Positions 1 through 9,095 of a DNA stretch of 33,079 nt are shown here, piece by piece. Every line of letters starts with the position of its first letter. The first letter of the stretch is position 1. The notes under the pieces are model-generated. The model saw only the letters and a list, made by a program, of their open reading frames with translations, did not search any database and was not told where the DNA came from. A program made the translations under genes and the position numbers. Origin of the DNA: Parasitella parasitica (lineage: Eukaryota > Mucoromycota > Mucoromycetes > Mucorales > Mucoraceae); NCBI GenBank assembly GCA_025201805.1, contig MU619322.1:106672-139750 (forward strand), written 5' to 3'.

Positions 1-282
1 ACAGAAAGTAGGCTCTGCAGATGACGTAGAAAGAGTAGGCGATGGTGGTTTAGACGACTGGAATAATTGCGATCGAGGTCTAGGGTTCTTTTTGGTGGTA
101 TTGGTTGCTAATAATTTTGATAATTCAGACAAATCTACAGCGGAGGAATCCAAGGATTTCCTCTCAGGCTTGCTACTGGTTGCAATTGTGTGGGTTACAA
201 CTGCCGGCGACAAAGATGGGCTAGATGGAACCGATCTCTCTGGCGTCACAATATCATACCTTTGGTTGACAAGGTGAAGCAT
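1..282 (-). CDS. N-terminal part of an unrecognised Ser/Pro-rich protein (runs off the left edge)
   Basis: The reverse strand is open for 94 codons from an ATG at 282-280 to the window edge. The peptide starts MLHLVNQRYDIVTPERS and continues as a Ser/Thr/Pro-rich, probably disordered stretch with several SP motifs (PSSPSLSP, KPPSP). Such N-termini are common in fungal kinases, GAPs and transcription factors, but no domain is reached here, so I do not name it. A TATAAAA box (reverse strand, 361-367) lies about 80 bp upstream and supports this strand and start. It is divergent from the arrestin-like gene at 602. Overlapping plus-strand frames look less like protein. An intron inside the stretch cannot be excluded (GGTATGAT near 255-262). 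Confidence 0.6.
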   Translation of the reverse strand, partial: MLHLVNQRYDIVTPERSVPSSPSLSPAVVTHTIATSSKPERKSLDSSAVDLSELSKLLATNTTKKNPRPRSQLFQSSKPPSPTLSTSSAEPTFC

Positions 283-360
283 GATTCTGTTTCTAGTTGC
301 AAGAAAATTATGAAGAAAAGAAGGGAAGAAAAGAAGGAAAAATTTTGTTTGGATCCAATA

Positions 361-367
361 TTTTATA
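361..367 (-). promoter_or_regulatory. TATA box of the leftmost minus-strand gene
   Basis: TATAAAA on the reverse strand, about 80 bp before the ATG at 282, followed by a pyrimidine-rich leader. Spacing fits an RNA polymerase II core promoter. Confidence 0.5.
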
Positions 368-385
368 GTCTCTCTCTTAACTCGG

Positions 386-430
386 GACACACACACACAC
401 ACCCACACACACGCACACAAAAAAAAAAAA
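386..430. repeat. CA dinucleotide microsatellite and A-run
   Basis: An imperfect (CA)n tract followed by ten or more A. It lies in the 319-bp shared promoter region between two divergent genes and is likely length-variable. Confidence 0.85.
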
Positions 431-601
431 TAACATGTCGAATATATTTGGTTTACGGAGTTGTATCAGGATTTTAGGCATTACATATATATCTGCTAGA
501 TGTTCAAATTGTGCGTAAGGGGGGAATAGATGGCTGGCAAGTATTTAAATCGATTTCTTGTTTATTTCATTTGCTCTTTTCCTTCCAGGTTCTTTATAGA
601 A

Positions 602-1813
602 ATGTTTCGCAAGTCTGTTTCCATTGATTTAGTGGAACCGATTGTTTGTTTACGAGGCCAACCGAAAGATAAACAGACAATCAATATTCTTCGTGGTGCA
701 GTTAGATTGCAATTATCACACAGCGTCATGATTCACACCATCACCATCCAATTTGTGGGTGTATCGAAAACGCTATGGCCCGAAGGTAAATGTTGCTATA
801 CATGACTGAGCAATGGCTCATGCTCTTTTCCAGCATCCCAGCATTGGGATACGCATATTTTGGTAGATTCCACCATTCCCATTTGCAAAAACTTAGTACT
901 ACTCAAAAAAGGTACACATTCGTTCCCATTTGAAATTCTGTTGTCCAATGCACTCTCAGAATCAATCGAATGCGGACTAGGAAACGTTCGCTACAAACTC
1001 CTTTGCCAGGTGCATGTGAAACCAAGGCTCATGTTCCTCAATAAATCAGTGCTTCACACCCAGAGGCCTGTTGTCCTGATGCGATTACCCACACTGGACA
1101 GCCAACAGCAGTGTATCACTCAAACGCATGTTATTAACGATTGTGGTGGGCAATTGACATTGGTCATTGAAAAATCCCATGTAATACCTGGTATACTACT
1201 GCCAATATCGTTCTATTTCAGCTCTTCCTGTCATGTCCGCGCCGTAGAACAGGTGGGTGTAAAGTTGATTGAACGTCAAAAGTACAGAGCTCCTTCAAAA
1301 CAAACAAACCGTATTCTGCACAGTGAAATTGCGCTCTGCTCGTCACCGTCTGCACCCTCAGCTTTGTCAGAGAACCAGTTGCGCTGTGTTTACGCTGTGC
1401 CAGATAAACACACAATCCAAGTGCGTGCATCAACTTCCCATCCAAATATTCGCGTTCGCCATTGGATTCAAATCTACCTAAGGCTCGAATTGAAAGATCA
1501 AACCACAAAAGATCTGCAGATGGATGCACCTATTTCAGTTTTGTTAGCATCCGTCGACGATTATTTAAATCTGCCTGTTTATAGCAGTAAAAGCAATGGC
1601 GGTAATACTGCATTATGTACAACATGTCGTTCTACTTCTTCTTCTTCTTCTGCTTCCTCCTCAGTGTGGCTACAGAAACTATACCCAATCAAATACAATC
1701 AAAACGCTGCATCCATAAACATGTATTCTAGCTATAGCCATCATTTAATGAAACTAATCACCGCACCACCACCATCATACGAAGACATTATCTTTCAAAA
1801 AATAACTGATTAG
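602..1813 (+). CDS. Arrestin-like (ART/alpha-arrestin type) trafficking adaptor
   Basis: Two exons, 602-785 and 834-1813, joined by a 48-bp GT..AG intron (786-833). Splicing gives ...SKTLWPEASQHWDTHILVDS..., matching the N-terminal arrestin fold (the GxVxL, WPE and CxnVKYKL-type strands of fungal ARTs); 387 aa are predicted. The second half (LLPISFYFSSS, EQVGVKLIERQKYR) fits an arrestin-C beta-sandwich. Near the C-terminus APPPSYEDI contains a PPxY motif, the docking site for WW domains of Rsp5/NEDD4 ubiquitin ligases in this family; arrestin-related adaptors direct ubiquitination and endocytosis of plasma-membrane transporters. I chose the ATG at 602 because the residues before it (from 530) do not look like protein. 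A Ser run (about 1630-1665) precedes the tail. The family call is solid; the substrate is unknown. Confidence 0.85.
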
Positions 1814-2033
1814 ATAGCGAAGTTACTACCTATAATTGTAACACCAAAAGATAATAAAAAACTCCCCCCCCCAGGATTTTGCCACTGAATCTATCGAAGA
1901 CGTAGGAAATTACACTCCCATGCAGTACATTGCATTTTGCCAAGAACTTTACTTGGGTCAGAAAGAGCTTTTAAGGAGCTTTTCTTTATTTCGACACGAT
2001 GGTTCGTGTACTCCTACGTGACAATGACGACAT
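1814..2033. other. Convergent 3' intergenic region with poly(A) signals and a short open stretch
   Basis: Lies between the stop codons of the arrestin-like gene (+) and the VAP gene (-). AATAAA-type signals occur on both strands (AGATAATAAAAAAC near 1850; reverse AATAAAG near 1983-1990). A C10 run at 1863-1872 is followed by a 50-codon plus-strand open stretch (1872-2021). No gene is assigned. Confidence 0.4.
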
Positions 2034-2836
2034 TCAGCAAAACCACCATAAACAAATATTGAATATTATAATAACAAGTATGGTTGCAAAATCAAAAAGT
2101 GTTGGCTGATCTGCGATTTGTTGCACCAACCTGTCAGCTGCCGCCATTTTGTCTTTGTATTTGGTAATCTGCACGGCATGTTTTACACAAATATTTTGAT
2201 ATAAATGTCGTGAAATTGATCATTTACCTCGAAAACGGCAGGACTACTAGATATGCTGGAAGTATCTGTAACTGTTCCTTGATAAAGGCAAGGAATCAAA
2301 ACACTCTTAATAGCTTGGTCAGGTCTAGTTTCAATCTGTTGCCACTAAAAATCTCAATGTACCATACTTAAGTAAGCATTCATGCCTATTTGCAAGACAA
2401 AGATCAAATGTTACCATAGAGTCGATCGACTTCTTTATATCAGCTATGTCTACGTAAGCTATCAACACCATAAACTTGTCATTAAATTTCAGAGTGATAT
2501 CAGGCTCTTGCTTGATGGCAAACTTTTTTACTACGATTCCGTTATGCTGTTAACGATGTTTTTCCATCGATAATACAAAAATACCTAGAATTACTTGTTC
2601 TGAGTTGGGACTTATGATTCCATTGGTTGGAAGAACGCCATAGCTCTTTGGCGATGTCGTTTTAATCTTGAAAGCAAGAAATCTATGTCCATTATTTTCT
2701 ATACGCATCCTGCGTACAAGACGTGAAGTCAATGGCCCTTTTATATTGTGAGTACATTCAGTTAATTATAGAATATCCATAAGCTATGCCAGTTACCTTT
2801 AAAGACAAATGTAGCAGGACTTATTCTTATTGACAT
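2034..2836 (-). CDS. VAP/Scs2-type MSP-domain protein, tail-anchored in the ER
   Basis: Five exons on the reverse strand: 2836-2797, 2737-2595, 2546-2415, 2344-2228 and 2168-2034. The introns are 48-70 bp, all phases agree, and 188 aa result. The N-terminus MSIRISPATFVFKG followed by LAFKIKTTSPKSYGVLP is the diagnostic core of the VAMP-associated protein (MSP) domain, whose KTT..P.Y.V.P surface binds FFAT motifs of lipid-transfer proteins at ER contact sites. DKFMVLIAYVD and a conserved Trp (SMWQQIE) follow. The last exon encodes a short basic/helical linker (KYKDKMAAADRLVQQ) and a C-terminal hydrophobic anchor ending VIIIFNICLWWFC, as expected for a tail-anchored VAP. The boundary between exons 2 and 3 is the least certain. 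At 188 aa it is shorter than human VAPs (about 245) because the coiled coil is reduced. Converges with the arrestin-like gene. Confidence 0.82.
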
Positions 2837-2891
2837 TTTGAGGTATAAAGAAAAAGAGGTTATTTCCTACATTTCTCATCTATTGTAGAAA

Positions 2892-2927
2892 NNNNNNNNN
2901 NAAAAAAAAAAAAAAAAAAAAAAAAAA
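2892..2927. other. Assembly gap (10 N) and adjoining poly(A) run
   Basis: Ten N at 2892-2901 followed directly by an A26 run, about 55 bp upstream of the VAP start codon. The true sequence and length here are unknown. Confidence 0.95.
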
Positions 2928-3070
2928 CTTGGATTAGTCTAGTAATTAATCACTCAAGTAATATACAAAATGATTATGCCATCCAAACATGCTGGCTCAA
3001 CCTGATGGTTTCCAGATTTGATCTCGGTTCTGTGGTTTATTTTGCAAAAGTTATAACCAAACGACTATTA

Positions 3071-3095
3071 AGAGCATCTCCAACGGAGGTGCTAA
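3071..3095 (+). repeat. Left terminal inverted repeat (downstream end of the Fanzor gene)
   Basis: Begins AGAGCATCTCCAACGGAGG and pairs with 4640-4664. It is internally self-complementary (AGCATCTCC / GGAGGTGCT, one mismatch). It lies about 195-220 bp beyond the Fanzor stop codon. Confidence 0.85.
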
Positions 3096-3290
3096 TTTTA
3101 CAAAATTTCCAAAAGAAAATTGGTGAGAGGATGATACTTTCTTTTTTTTTTTTTTGGACAATTTTACTCACCTGTAATGGTGTATAGGATAAATCGAATA
3201 CCCATGGCGTATCAAAGAGTAATATCAATGACACACAATGCTTGCAATTATTCTTTTGATTCAGAACGCTGGAATGGTGAAAGACGAGCG

Positions 3291-4284
3291 TCATTGTTTC
3301 TTGCTGCATGTAAAAATATGTTGAGGATGTTTTTTTGCAGCCATCATATCGCAATTCCAAATAATATTATAAGCGGTTTCTTGACACTGTAATATAGAAT
3401 GTACTCTTCGCTTTGCTGATCGTTGCACAACGTTTTCAACATTTCTTTTTTCGCAGTTGTTGCAGACTTGACTGGTGAGGTATTCGTCTAACATTTGGAC
3501 TGTAACACCACGATTTTCTTTACATTTTTGAAGAGCTTTTATGATAGTCTTTGTAGGTCCAGATCTTTTGCCTCTCATGGTAGGTGAAAATCTTCCATCT
3601 CCATAGGCAATGATGGTTTTATTTGCCTTAACTGATCCATCAAGTGGTGGAGGGCGGGAGTAAGAATTGTTGTTTCTCGTTGTTGTCTTCACATTGGTGG
3701 ACGCACCCGTACGATATTTGATGCTATCATGAGTAAACATCTTGACTATTTCGCTGAAGGCTTTTTGCTTCTTTCTATAACATCTAAACTTTAATTTTGA
3801 AGACCTATTCCATTTGGTTAACACATTTTTAAAATATGTACGAGAGTTTGCTACACTTACCAAAGGCCTCTGTTATAAAATTCATACATTGTATCGTAGG
3901 ATTGTATACACTTTCTGCAAGCAATCAAGAATTTTGAAACTTCTTCGGTTTTTAATGAATCCAGTTCTGTTATCACTCTATGAGTGTTTGTGTGCTTCGC
4001 TTGATGAATCTTTCGAATGTGAGCTGCATCATTAAACCCACACAGTGATAATACTCCTTTTGACTAAGTGATCTCACTCTACCAGCTTGGTCGTCTATAG
4101 TAAAAACCGTGCTAATTCCAGGGTCTACCACCCACACTTGGCACCCATTGTCAATATCTGTTTTCAGGTCAGATGGCTTTACGGGAAGAGAGTCTTTCTT
4201 CTTTTTTGCTGTAATTCTTGAGAAGACAAAAGAAACTGAATAACCATCCGTGTAGATAACATTCCTAATATAACTTGATAAGTT
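3291..4284 (-). pseudogene. Fanzor (TnpB-like RuvC nuclease), N-terminally truncated and frameshifted
   Basis: Read on the reverse strand. An opening TDGYSVSFVFSR leads into VWVVDPGISTVFT, the RuvC-I motif with its catalytic Asp (codon 4125-4123). Reading continues to KEYYH, is broken by a one-base frameshift near 4036-4046, and resumes with GFNDAAHIRKIHQ. A 56-bp GT..AG intron (3860-3805) joins EFYNRGL to WSSKLKFRCYRKKQ. Then come YGDGRFSPTMRGKRSGP, the RuvC-II region MLDEYLTS with its acidic pair, a zinc-ribbon start CNNC, and a RuvC-III-like WNCDMMAA that keeps Asp but has Cys where the family has Arg. One Cys of the second zinc knuckle also appears lost. The N-terminal few hundred residues usual for Fanzors do not fit in the remaining 380 bp of the element. 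Probably inactive. Confidence 0.8.
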
Positions 4285-4639
4285 CTAAGGCATTACTAAA
4301 TTAAAACTATATGAACTTACTTAAAGATCTTCTTTCCATTGTATAAAGTTTAACTAACTATACAAACTTTATTAACATTTTCTAAAATGGCCAGTACTTC
4401 TGTTCTGAATGCTCATCTTAATGTTAAAAGTGTGAGGTTTATAGTATGAAATATATAAAAGTGGGTTGAATAAAAGTAGTGAGCACCAGCTCCTGTTTTG
4501 AAAGTAGAACGACTTTGCAGAAAGAAGAAAAGATAAGAATAAAATAGTAAAAGAGAATACAATGGATTCAAGAGCCAAGGGAGTAATTCAAAGAGCTTCA
4601 GAGACAGAAAAAAAAGGGATGCTTTAAATGGCTTTTTGT

Positions 4640-4664
4640 TTAGCATCTCTGTTGGAGATGCTCT
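4640..4664 (-). repeat. Right terminal inverted repeat
   Basis: Reverse complement of 3071-3095 with two mismatches. It contains a perfect 8-bp stem with a 5-nt loop (AGCATCTC-TGTTG-GAGATGCT). The flanking TA at 4665-4666 matches the left flank. Confidence 0.85.
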
Positions 4665-5195
4665 TATTTATCTAATGCTGTTAAGCTATGTTCATTTCTC
4701 CATGTATTTTCCTATTTTGTGAATTGCAGTTCCCGCTTTTTATAATTATGCCATAGATTTTTTGAATAAAAGCCCCTGAGAATTGTATACCGTACGCTGG
4801 GCTCAGTAGTATTTAGCATAAGTATATCATATAATTTTTGTTGGAAGCCAAAAGTTTATTTCATTTTCCTTGCTTTTTTTTAAAAAAAAAAAACAAAAAA
4901 AAAAGTGAAAAAACACATGTATCAAAGACATAATTCCGAGGGCTTCACTTTGTCAAAAGCAACCGGACTCAAAGTGCCTGACTTCTCTCACAGAGGTATT
5001 CCCATCACTTTATACAAAGATCAAAGAATCAAGACAACGAGTCACTCTTCAAAGATGTTACTACTCAGTAGACTCAAGAAATCTCCTCCCAACGGAGACA
5101 CGATACATTAGCAAAAGAAGATTTTTAGGCCCATGATACGACAACCGACTTGTGGGTTCTTGTTGTCGAAACCCTTCCTTGTTTATTATTTAGTA
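4665..5195. other. Intergenic region, no confident gene
   Basis: AT-rich with T/A runs near 4866-4905. A 68-codon plus-strand frame (4905-5111) is open but has no recognisable motif, no visible promoter and a biased Lys/Ser content. I treat it as chance. The F-box gene ends immediately to the right. Confidence 0.4.
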
Positions 5196-6227
5196 CTATT
5201 GTTTGCTGCTGCTAAGGTACACAGACAGCGCACTATCCTCCAGGCTTTGGTCGGTTCTGAGCCATAGCTCTCTCAGCGATCTCCTTGTTTGATCTTGGTA
5301 CTTTTTGCTGGTGACATGATAGATTTTTTGAACAGCATTCAGTGCCTGTTGGTCTTGGATGATGCGTGCAACATAGCAAGCACATACAAAGTTCAGGAAC
5401 ACTGTGATTGTATCGTACAAGTTGGTATCATTTGACTTGGCTAGAAGTCGGTATTCGATATACGTAATAAACGTTGCCATGTTTTCCCAGACCATCACTG
5501 CTACTTCGTTTTTGAAATTGGCTCCCAAACTGCACAAGAGACGAGTGGTGGCGGCTGAGAACGCTCGGGATTTGGATATGGTTATGGGCGATTGACGGCG
5601 AGACGACGCTGCTATGCCCCGACTGTTGACAAAGACAACATGGTGAAAGATGGTCTCGACAACAGTGCTCATGTTTTCTCGTACTATGCTCCGGACGATC
5701 TGATAGTGGAGCCTTCGCTCATTCTCAATAATGTAGTGGAGCCTTTTGCACTGGTATCTGATCCGCTCCATAGCAAACCCGTATTCGTTGCCTTCATCTA
5801 AGCCCGGCTCTATTGTAGGTGGGAATGCGTCTGGTGGCGACGGCGGCCTTGTCTCTGATATGGATTGGCAAGGAAGTGGGTGTTGGTAAATGGCAAGGTC
5901 ATACACTGTTGTGTCTGTCAATGTGAGAAACAGCCAATTTCGAGGGCTTTGTGGCAGTCTAGGTGGGAATGCGTATGGGTCGTATATTGTGATCCGCTTT
6001 ATGATTCTGTGGGATATGTCTGACGTAGCTATCATTGCAGCGTTGATTTGTGATCTGAGCATAGAGTTTGAGGAAATACACCATTGCTTCTTCAGCATAA
6101 GCAGTGCAATAGACCTCAGGTCTTTGGAAGCGCGGGTTAAAGTCCAGAGATCTGTAGGATTAAGGTATTGCTTTAATATATACAAAAGCACTTCGTGTGG
6201 CAATTTAAGCAGCAAGGACTGGTGCAT
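5196..6227 (-). CDS. F-box protein
   Basis: Single reverse-strand exon of 343 aa, starting at the ATG at 6227-6225 (MHQSLLLKLPHEVLLYIL). An upstream in-frame ATG at 6302 adds a Lys-rich stretch encoded by a homopolymer leader and is less likely. Residues about 8-48 (LPHEVLLYILKQYLNPTDLW... KDLRSIA) are a standard F-box, which binds Skp1 in SCF ubiquitin ligases. The rest (Pro-rich patch near PPSPPDAFPP, then a helical C-terminal half) shows no leucine-rich repeats or WD repeats that I can see, so the substrate module is unknown. Divergent from cyclin H with a roughly 205-bp shared promoter region. No introns, unlike most neighbours. Confidence 0.8.
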   Translation of the reverse strand: MHQSLLLKLPHEVLLYILKQYLNPTDLWTLTRASKDLRSIALLMLKKQWCISSNSMLRSQINAAMIATSDISHRIIKRITIYDPYAFPPRLPQSPRNWLFLTLTDTTVYDLAIYQHPLPCQSISETRPPSPPDAFPPTIEPGLDEGNEYGFAMERIRYQCKRLHYIIENERRLHYQIVRSIVRENMSTVVETIFHHVVFVNSRGIAASSRRQSPITISKSRAFSAATTRLLCSLGANFKNEVAVMVWENMATFITYIEYRLLAKSNDTNLYDTITVFLNFVCACYVARIIQDQQALNAVQKIYHVTSKKYQDQTRRSLRELWLRTDQSLEDSALSVYLSSSKQ

Positions 6228-6432
6228 TTTTTTTTCTTTTTTTTTTTGCAGTGCTTTGTGTGAGATAAGAAAAAACAAAGAATTGAAAAGAAAAGGGAGC
6301 ATGCATTGAAGCTGTATTTATGTGCATCATTGTTGCGAAATAAACTCGAGTCACTCGGAAATGAAAGGCCTAAAATTTCCAAGGTCGCTGTATACAAACA
6401 TGCGCAGCCTTTCTCCCTATTCCGTTCACATC

Positions 6433-7672
6433 ATGACAGACACCGAAGCAAAGAAACCGCAGATATTCGAGGAATCTTCGCAATACCAGCATTGGAGATT
6501 CAGCCCTGAGCAGCTGTGGGATATTCGCAACAAAAGGACCAATGAAGCCGTCAGTCGCGTGCAGAAGAACGTACAAGAAGAACAGGTCAGAAAGGTGAAA
6601 AGACAGCTTTTTTTTTTTTGGCATTGCGTTGACTGGTTTTGTAGCAAGAGAACAAACAAAATGACGACGAATCCAAGACAGAATATCTGTCGGCAAAAGA
6701 AGAGCTTACGTTGTGTCGATTTTACGAGATGCAGCTGCAGGTGATGAGCAAGCACTGCAAATTTGCAGACATGGTGATGGCAACTGCTGTCATCTACATG
6801 AAGCGCTTCTTCCTGCATAACACAGTGATGGACTACCACCCCAAAGATGTTTTGTAAGTCGCATGATTGGCTGGGTGCATTGCTTGCTAACCGTATAAAA
6901 AAAAAAAAAAAAAAAAAAGCTTGACATGTCTCTTCTTGGCAACAAAGTCAGAGAGCGAGCGGATCTCAATCGATGATTTTGGAAAGAACCTGAGGCTGCC
7001 GTCAACCAAAAATGTGCTGGATTTGGAGTTTACAGTCTCGCAGGGTCTTAAATTTCAGTATTACATCCACCATCCGTACAGACCAGCCTATGGATTCTTC
7101 CTGGACATGCAGGTAAGCCACTTGAATCGATGAGTCGAGGGCCGGACATTGAGCAGCTTTGTGCAGACTGGACCTACCGACCTCAAACTGTTGAAGGAAA
7201 CGTACAAAAGGGTGGACAAAGCAGTAGCAGAAATAGTGCTTTCCGATCTCCCGCTCATCTACCAGCCAGCGCAATTGGCTTTAGCGGCATTCATGTTGGC
7301 AGGAAAAGAGAATAAATTCGACCAGCAGGTGAAGCGATACATCACAGATAGGTTTGGACAGGACGCAGCATCACTGCTATCGATCATCGAGCGCATATTG
7401 GGATTATTAAAGACTGTGACGCCTGTGACGCAGGAAGAGGCCAAAAAGATTGACTACAAGCTACGGCTCTGTATGAATCCAGCCATGAATCCCGAATCAG
7501 CCATGTAAGATTGAGGGATTAGTTGTTTATTTACAAGAGGGTGTATATTAAATTGTATTTTAGATATAAAAAGAGATTAGCAGAGAAACATGAGGAAGAT
7601 GTCAGAAAAAAGAAAGCAAAATTGTCTTCGCCATCCACACCAGAGTCTACGTCTACCGCCAGCTCTACTTAG
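6433..7672 (+). CDS. Cyclin H (TFIIH/CAK cyclin; Ccl1/Mcs2 homologue)
   Basis: Five exons: 6433-6585, 6645-6853, 6920-7112, 7167-7504 and 7564-7672. All phases agree, giving 333 aa (human 323). The N-terminus [18 protein letters not shown] is the cyclin H signature helix region. The first cyclin box includes [24 protein letters not shown] and [17 protein letters not shown]. The second covers [19 protein letters not shown] Lys-rich tail ([11 protein letters not shown]) then Ser/Thr ends the protein. Cyclin H pairs with Cdk7 and Mat1 in the CDK-activating kinase of TFIIH, phosphorylating the RNA polymerase II C-terminal domain. The ATG at 6433 ([10 protein letters not shown]) is preferred; one at 6400 is in frame. 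Introns 1 and 2 contain long T or A runs. Its stop codon overlaps the stop of the convergent ING gene. Confidence 0.88.
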
Positions 7673-8665
7673 AGCTTCTTTTTCTTTTTGAAATCAACTG
7701 TGCAATTCTTGCAGTACCATTTCCCCCGTGGCGGCGTCTTTAACCCAACGCATTCTAAATGGAACCATTCGATCTCGCACTAAATAAAATGCTTAGCACA
7801 TTTGCATTTGCATTTGCATTTCGTTTCGTTCGTTTTGTCTTACATCTCCACTATCACATGCAACCATCTCTCCAAACGATACCTGCGAACAGTAGCAGTA
7901 GAGTGGCTCATTGGGGTCGATTGGCAGATCGCTTAAAGAAGCAGCACTAGATGACGCATTTAGCAAATTACTGCGCTACGTCTTCCTCTCCCTACACTTA
8001 CGCTTGTGCCTCCTGTATAGCATCTTCTTGGGAAAATGTATTCTCATCCGCTCTGTTATCTGTGTGTGTTTTTCTGCTCTTTTTTCTGCCCGTCTGTCTC
8101 TTTGGCGGCATGTCCTCCATAGCCGAAGCGTCTCGCTTTGCTGGCGTGCTTTGAGAAATTGATGCAGTACGGCCTGGTCCTATCAATTGTTCATCCTCTA
8201 TTTTTTGCAGGTCGTTATCTAGTCTTGTACAGTGTCGGTCTACCTATATCGCAACTGTCAATGAAAAAAAAAAAAAAACCCCCCTCCCCCAACATGCAGA
8301 TAGTGTATATGAGTGCACCTACAGTGTCGTATGTGGATTTTGCTAGAGCTAGCTTCTCTTCTCCCTTCTTTAATGTCTCGTTCAGCAGTTGTCCAATGTG
8401 CTCTAAACGTTTTTTTCTCTCGTCTACTGTTAGCTTCTTCTGGCTTTTAGTTAAAGATGTTGATTCTGTCGCGACTTGAGCCATCAAGTCCTCTGCTCCC
8501 TCGTCTAGTTGTCGAATAAGTGTGTAGTTTCTCTGTAATTCCAAAGGCAGCGCTTCCACAGCTTTTGCAGAGTGTCAGTGTGTGATTTCACCAACAAACA
8601 ATTCCATGCTTACTATCTGAATACTCAGTCAAGTAACTGGCCACAATCTCTGGTTCTTTTTTCAT
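7669..8665 (-). CDS. ING-family PHD-finger protein
   Basis: Five reverse-strand exons: 8665-8614, 8561-8323, 8243-8002, 7946-7844 and 7779-7669; 248 aa. The N-terminal ING domain reads [20 protein letters not shown] then [12 protein letters not shown], and continues through [19 protein letters not shown] basic linker ([13 protein letters not shown]) follows. The C-terminal PHD finger shows the C4HC3 pattern: [41 protein letters not shown] Lys-rich end (KKKKKL) resembles the polybasic tail of ING1/2-type proteins. ING PHD fingers read H3K4me3 and recruit histone acetyltransferase or deacetylase complexes. The start is fixed by the first exon ([12 protein letters not shown]), which restores the full ING helix. 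Intron 2 holds a long T run. Tail-to-tail overlap of 4 bp with cyclin H. Confidence 0.88.
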
Positions 8666-9033
8666 AGTTTTAAAACCACTAAGGAAAGTTGAGAAAAAGT
8701 ATAAAAAATAAATAAAAAATTAAACAGCTATTAAATGCCAGATTGATGAAAGGAGCTCCCTTTGTGTCATCCAGTGAAATCTTTTGTAGCACATGAAATG
8801 TGTTAAATTTAGAACGATGGCCAGGACCTCCCTTTCATTTTTATCAGATCCTTGGAAGCGTCAATCCAACGACGATACAACCCATCGAAATGCCAGGCAT
8901 TGACACTGGTCAAGTTGAGAAAAGCGGCCGCTCTTTTCTGTGCTCCCCCCCCCCGCGCCTTGATCGCTATACTCTTGTTCTCGAAAAATAAAAAAATTAT
9001 AAAAAATAAAGATCAGATAAATAATTCCGATCT

Positions 9034-9040
9034 TATAAAA
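9034..9040 (+). promoter_or_regulatory. TATA box of the Apd1/Aim32-like gene
   Basis: TATAAAA 56-62 bp upstream of the ATG at 9096, followed by a pyrimidine-rich leader. The rest of the 430-bp divergent region 8666-9095 contains a NotI-type GCGGCCGC and a C-run, and no gene. Confidence 0.5.
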
Positions 9041-9095
9041 GGCCCTTCCATTTCAATTTTTCGTCTTTTCTCCTTTTTCTCATACAGACATAATT

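Larger units (their letters stand above)
3071..4664 (-). mobile_element. 1.6-kb TIR element carrying a Fanzor gene relic
   Basis: The ends are 25-bp terminal inverted repeats that differ at only two positions: left AGAGCATCTCCAACGGAGGT..., right (reverse strand) AGAGCATCTCCAACAGAGAT.... A direct TA dinucleotide flanks each end (3069-3070 and 4665-4666), as for elements that insert at TA. Each TIR is itself a near-palindrome able to form a hairpin (AGCATCTC...GAGATGCT). The interior holds a decayed Fanzor reading frame on the reverse strand and no transposase. Fanzors are eukaryotic relatives of the IS200/IS605 TnpB nuclease and are known as passengers of several eukaryotic DNA transposon classes. 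The copy appears non-autonomous. The host superfamily cannot be settled from the ends alone. Confidence 0.8.

Noticed and set aside
92-277. Plus-strand 61-codon frame at the left edge
   Set aside because: Opposite a longer reverse-strand frame with its own ATG and TATA box; the plus-strand peptide looks random.
3141-3155. T-run inside the Fanzor element as an RNA polymerase III terminator
   Set aside because: On the transcribed (reverse) strand of the element it is an A run, so it would not end a guide RNA made in that direction.
6426-6839. 137-codon reverse frame opposite cyclin H exons 1-2
   Set aside because: Antisense shadow crossing two introns of a well-supported gene.
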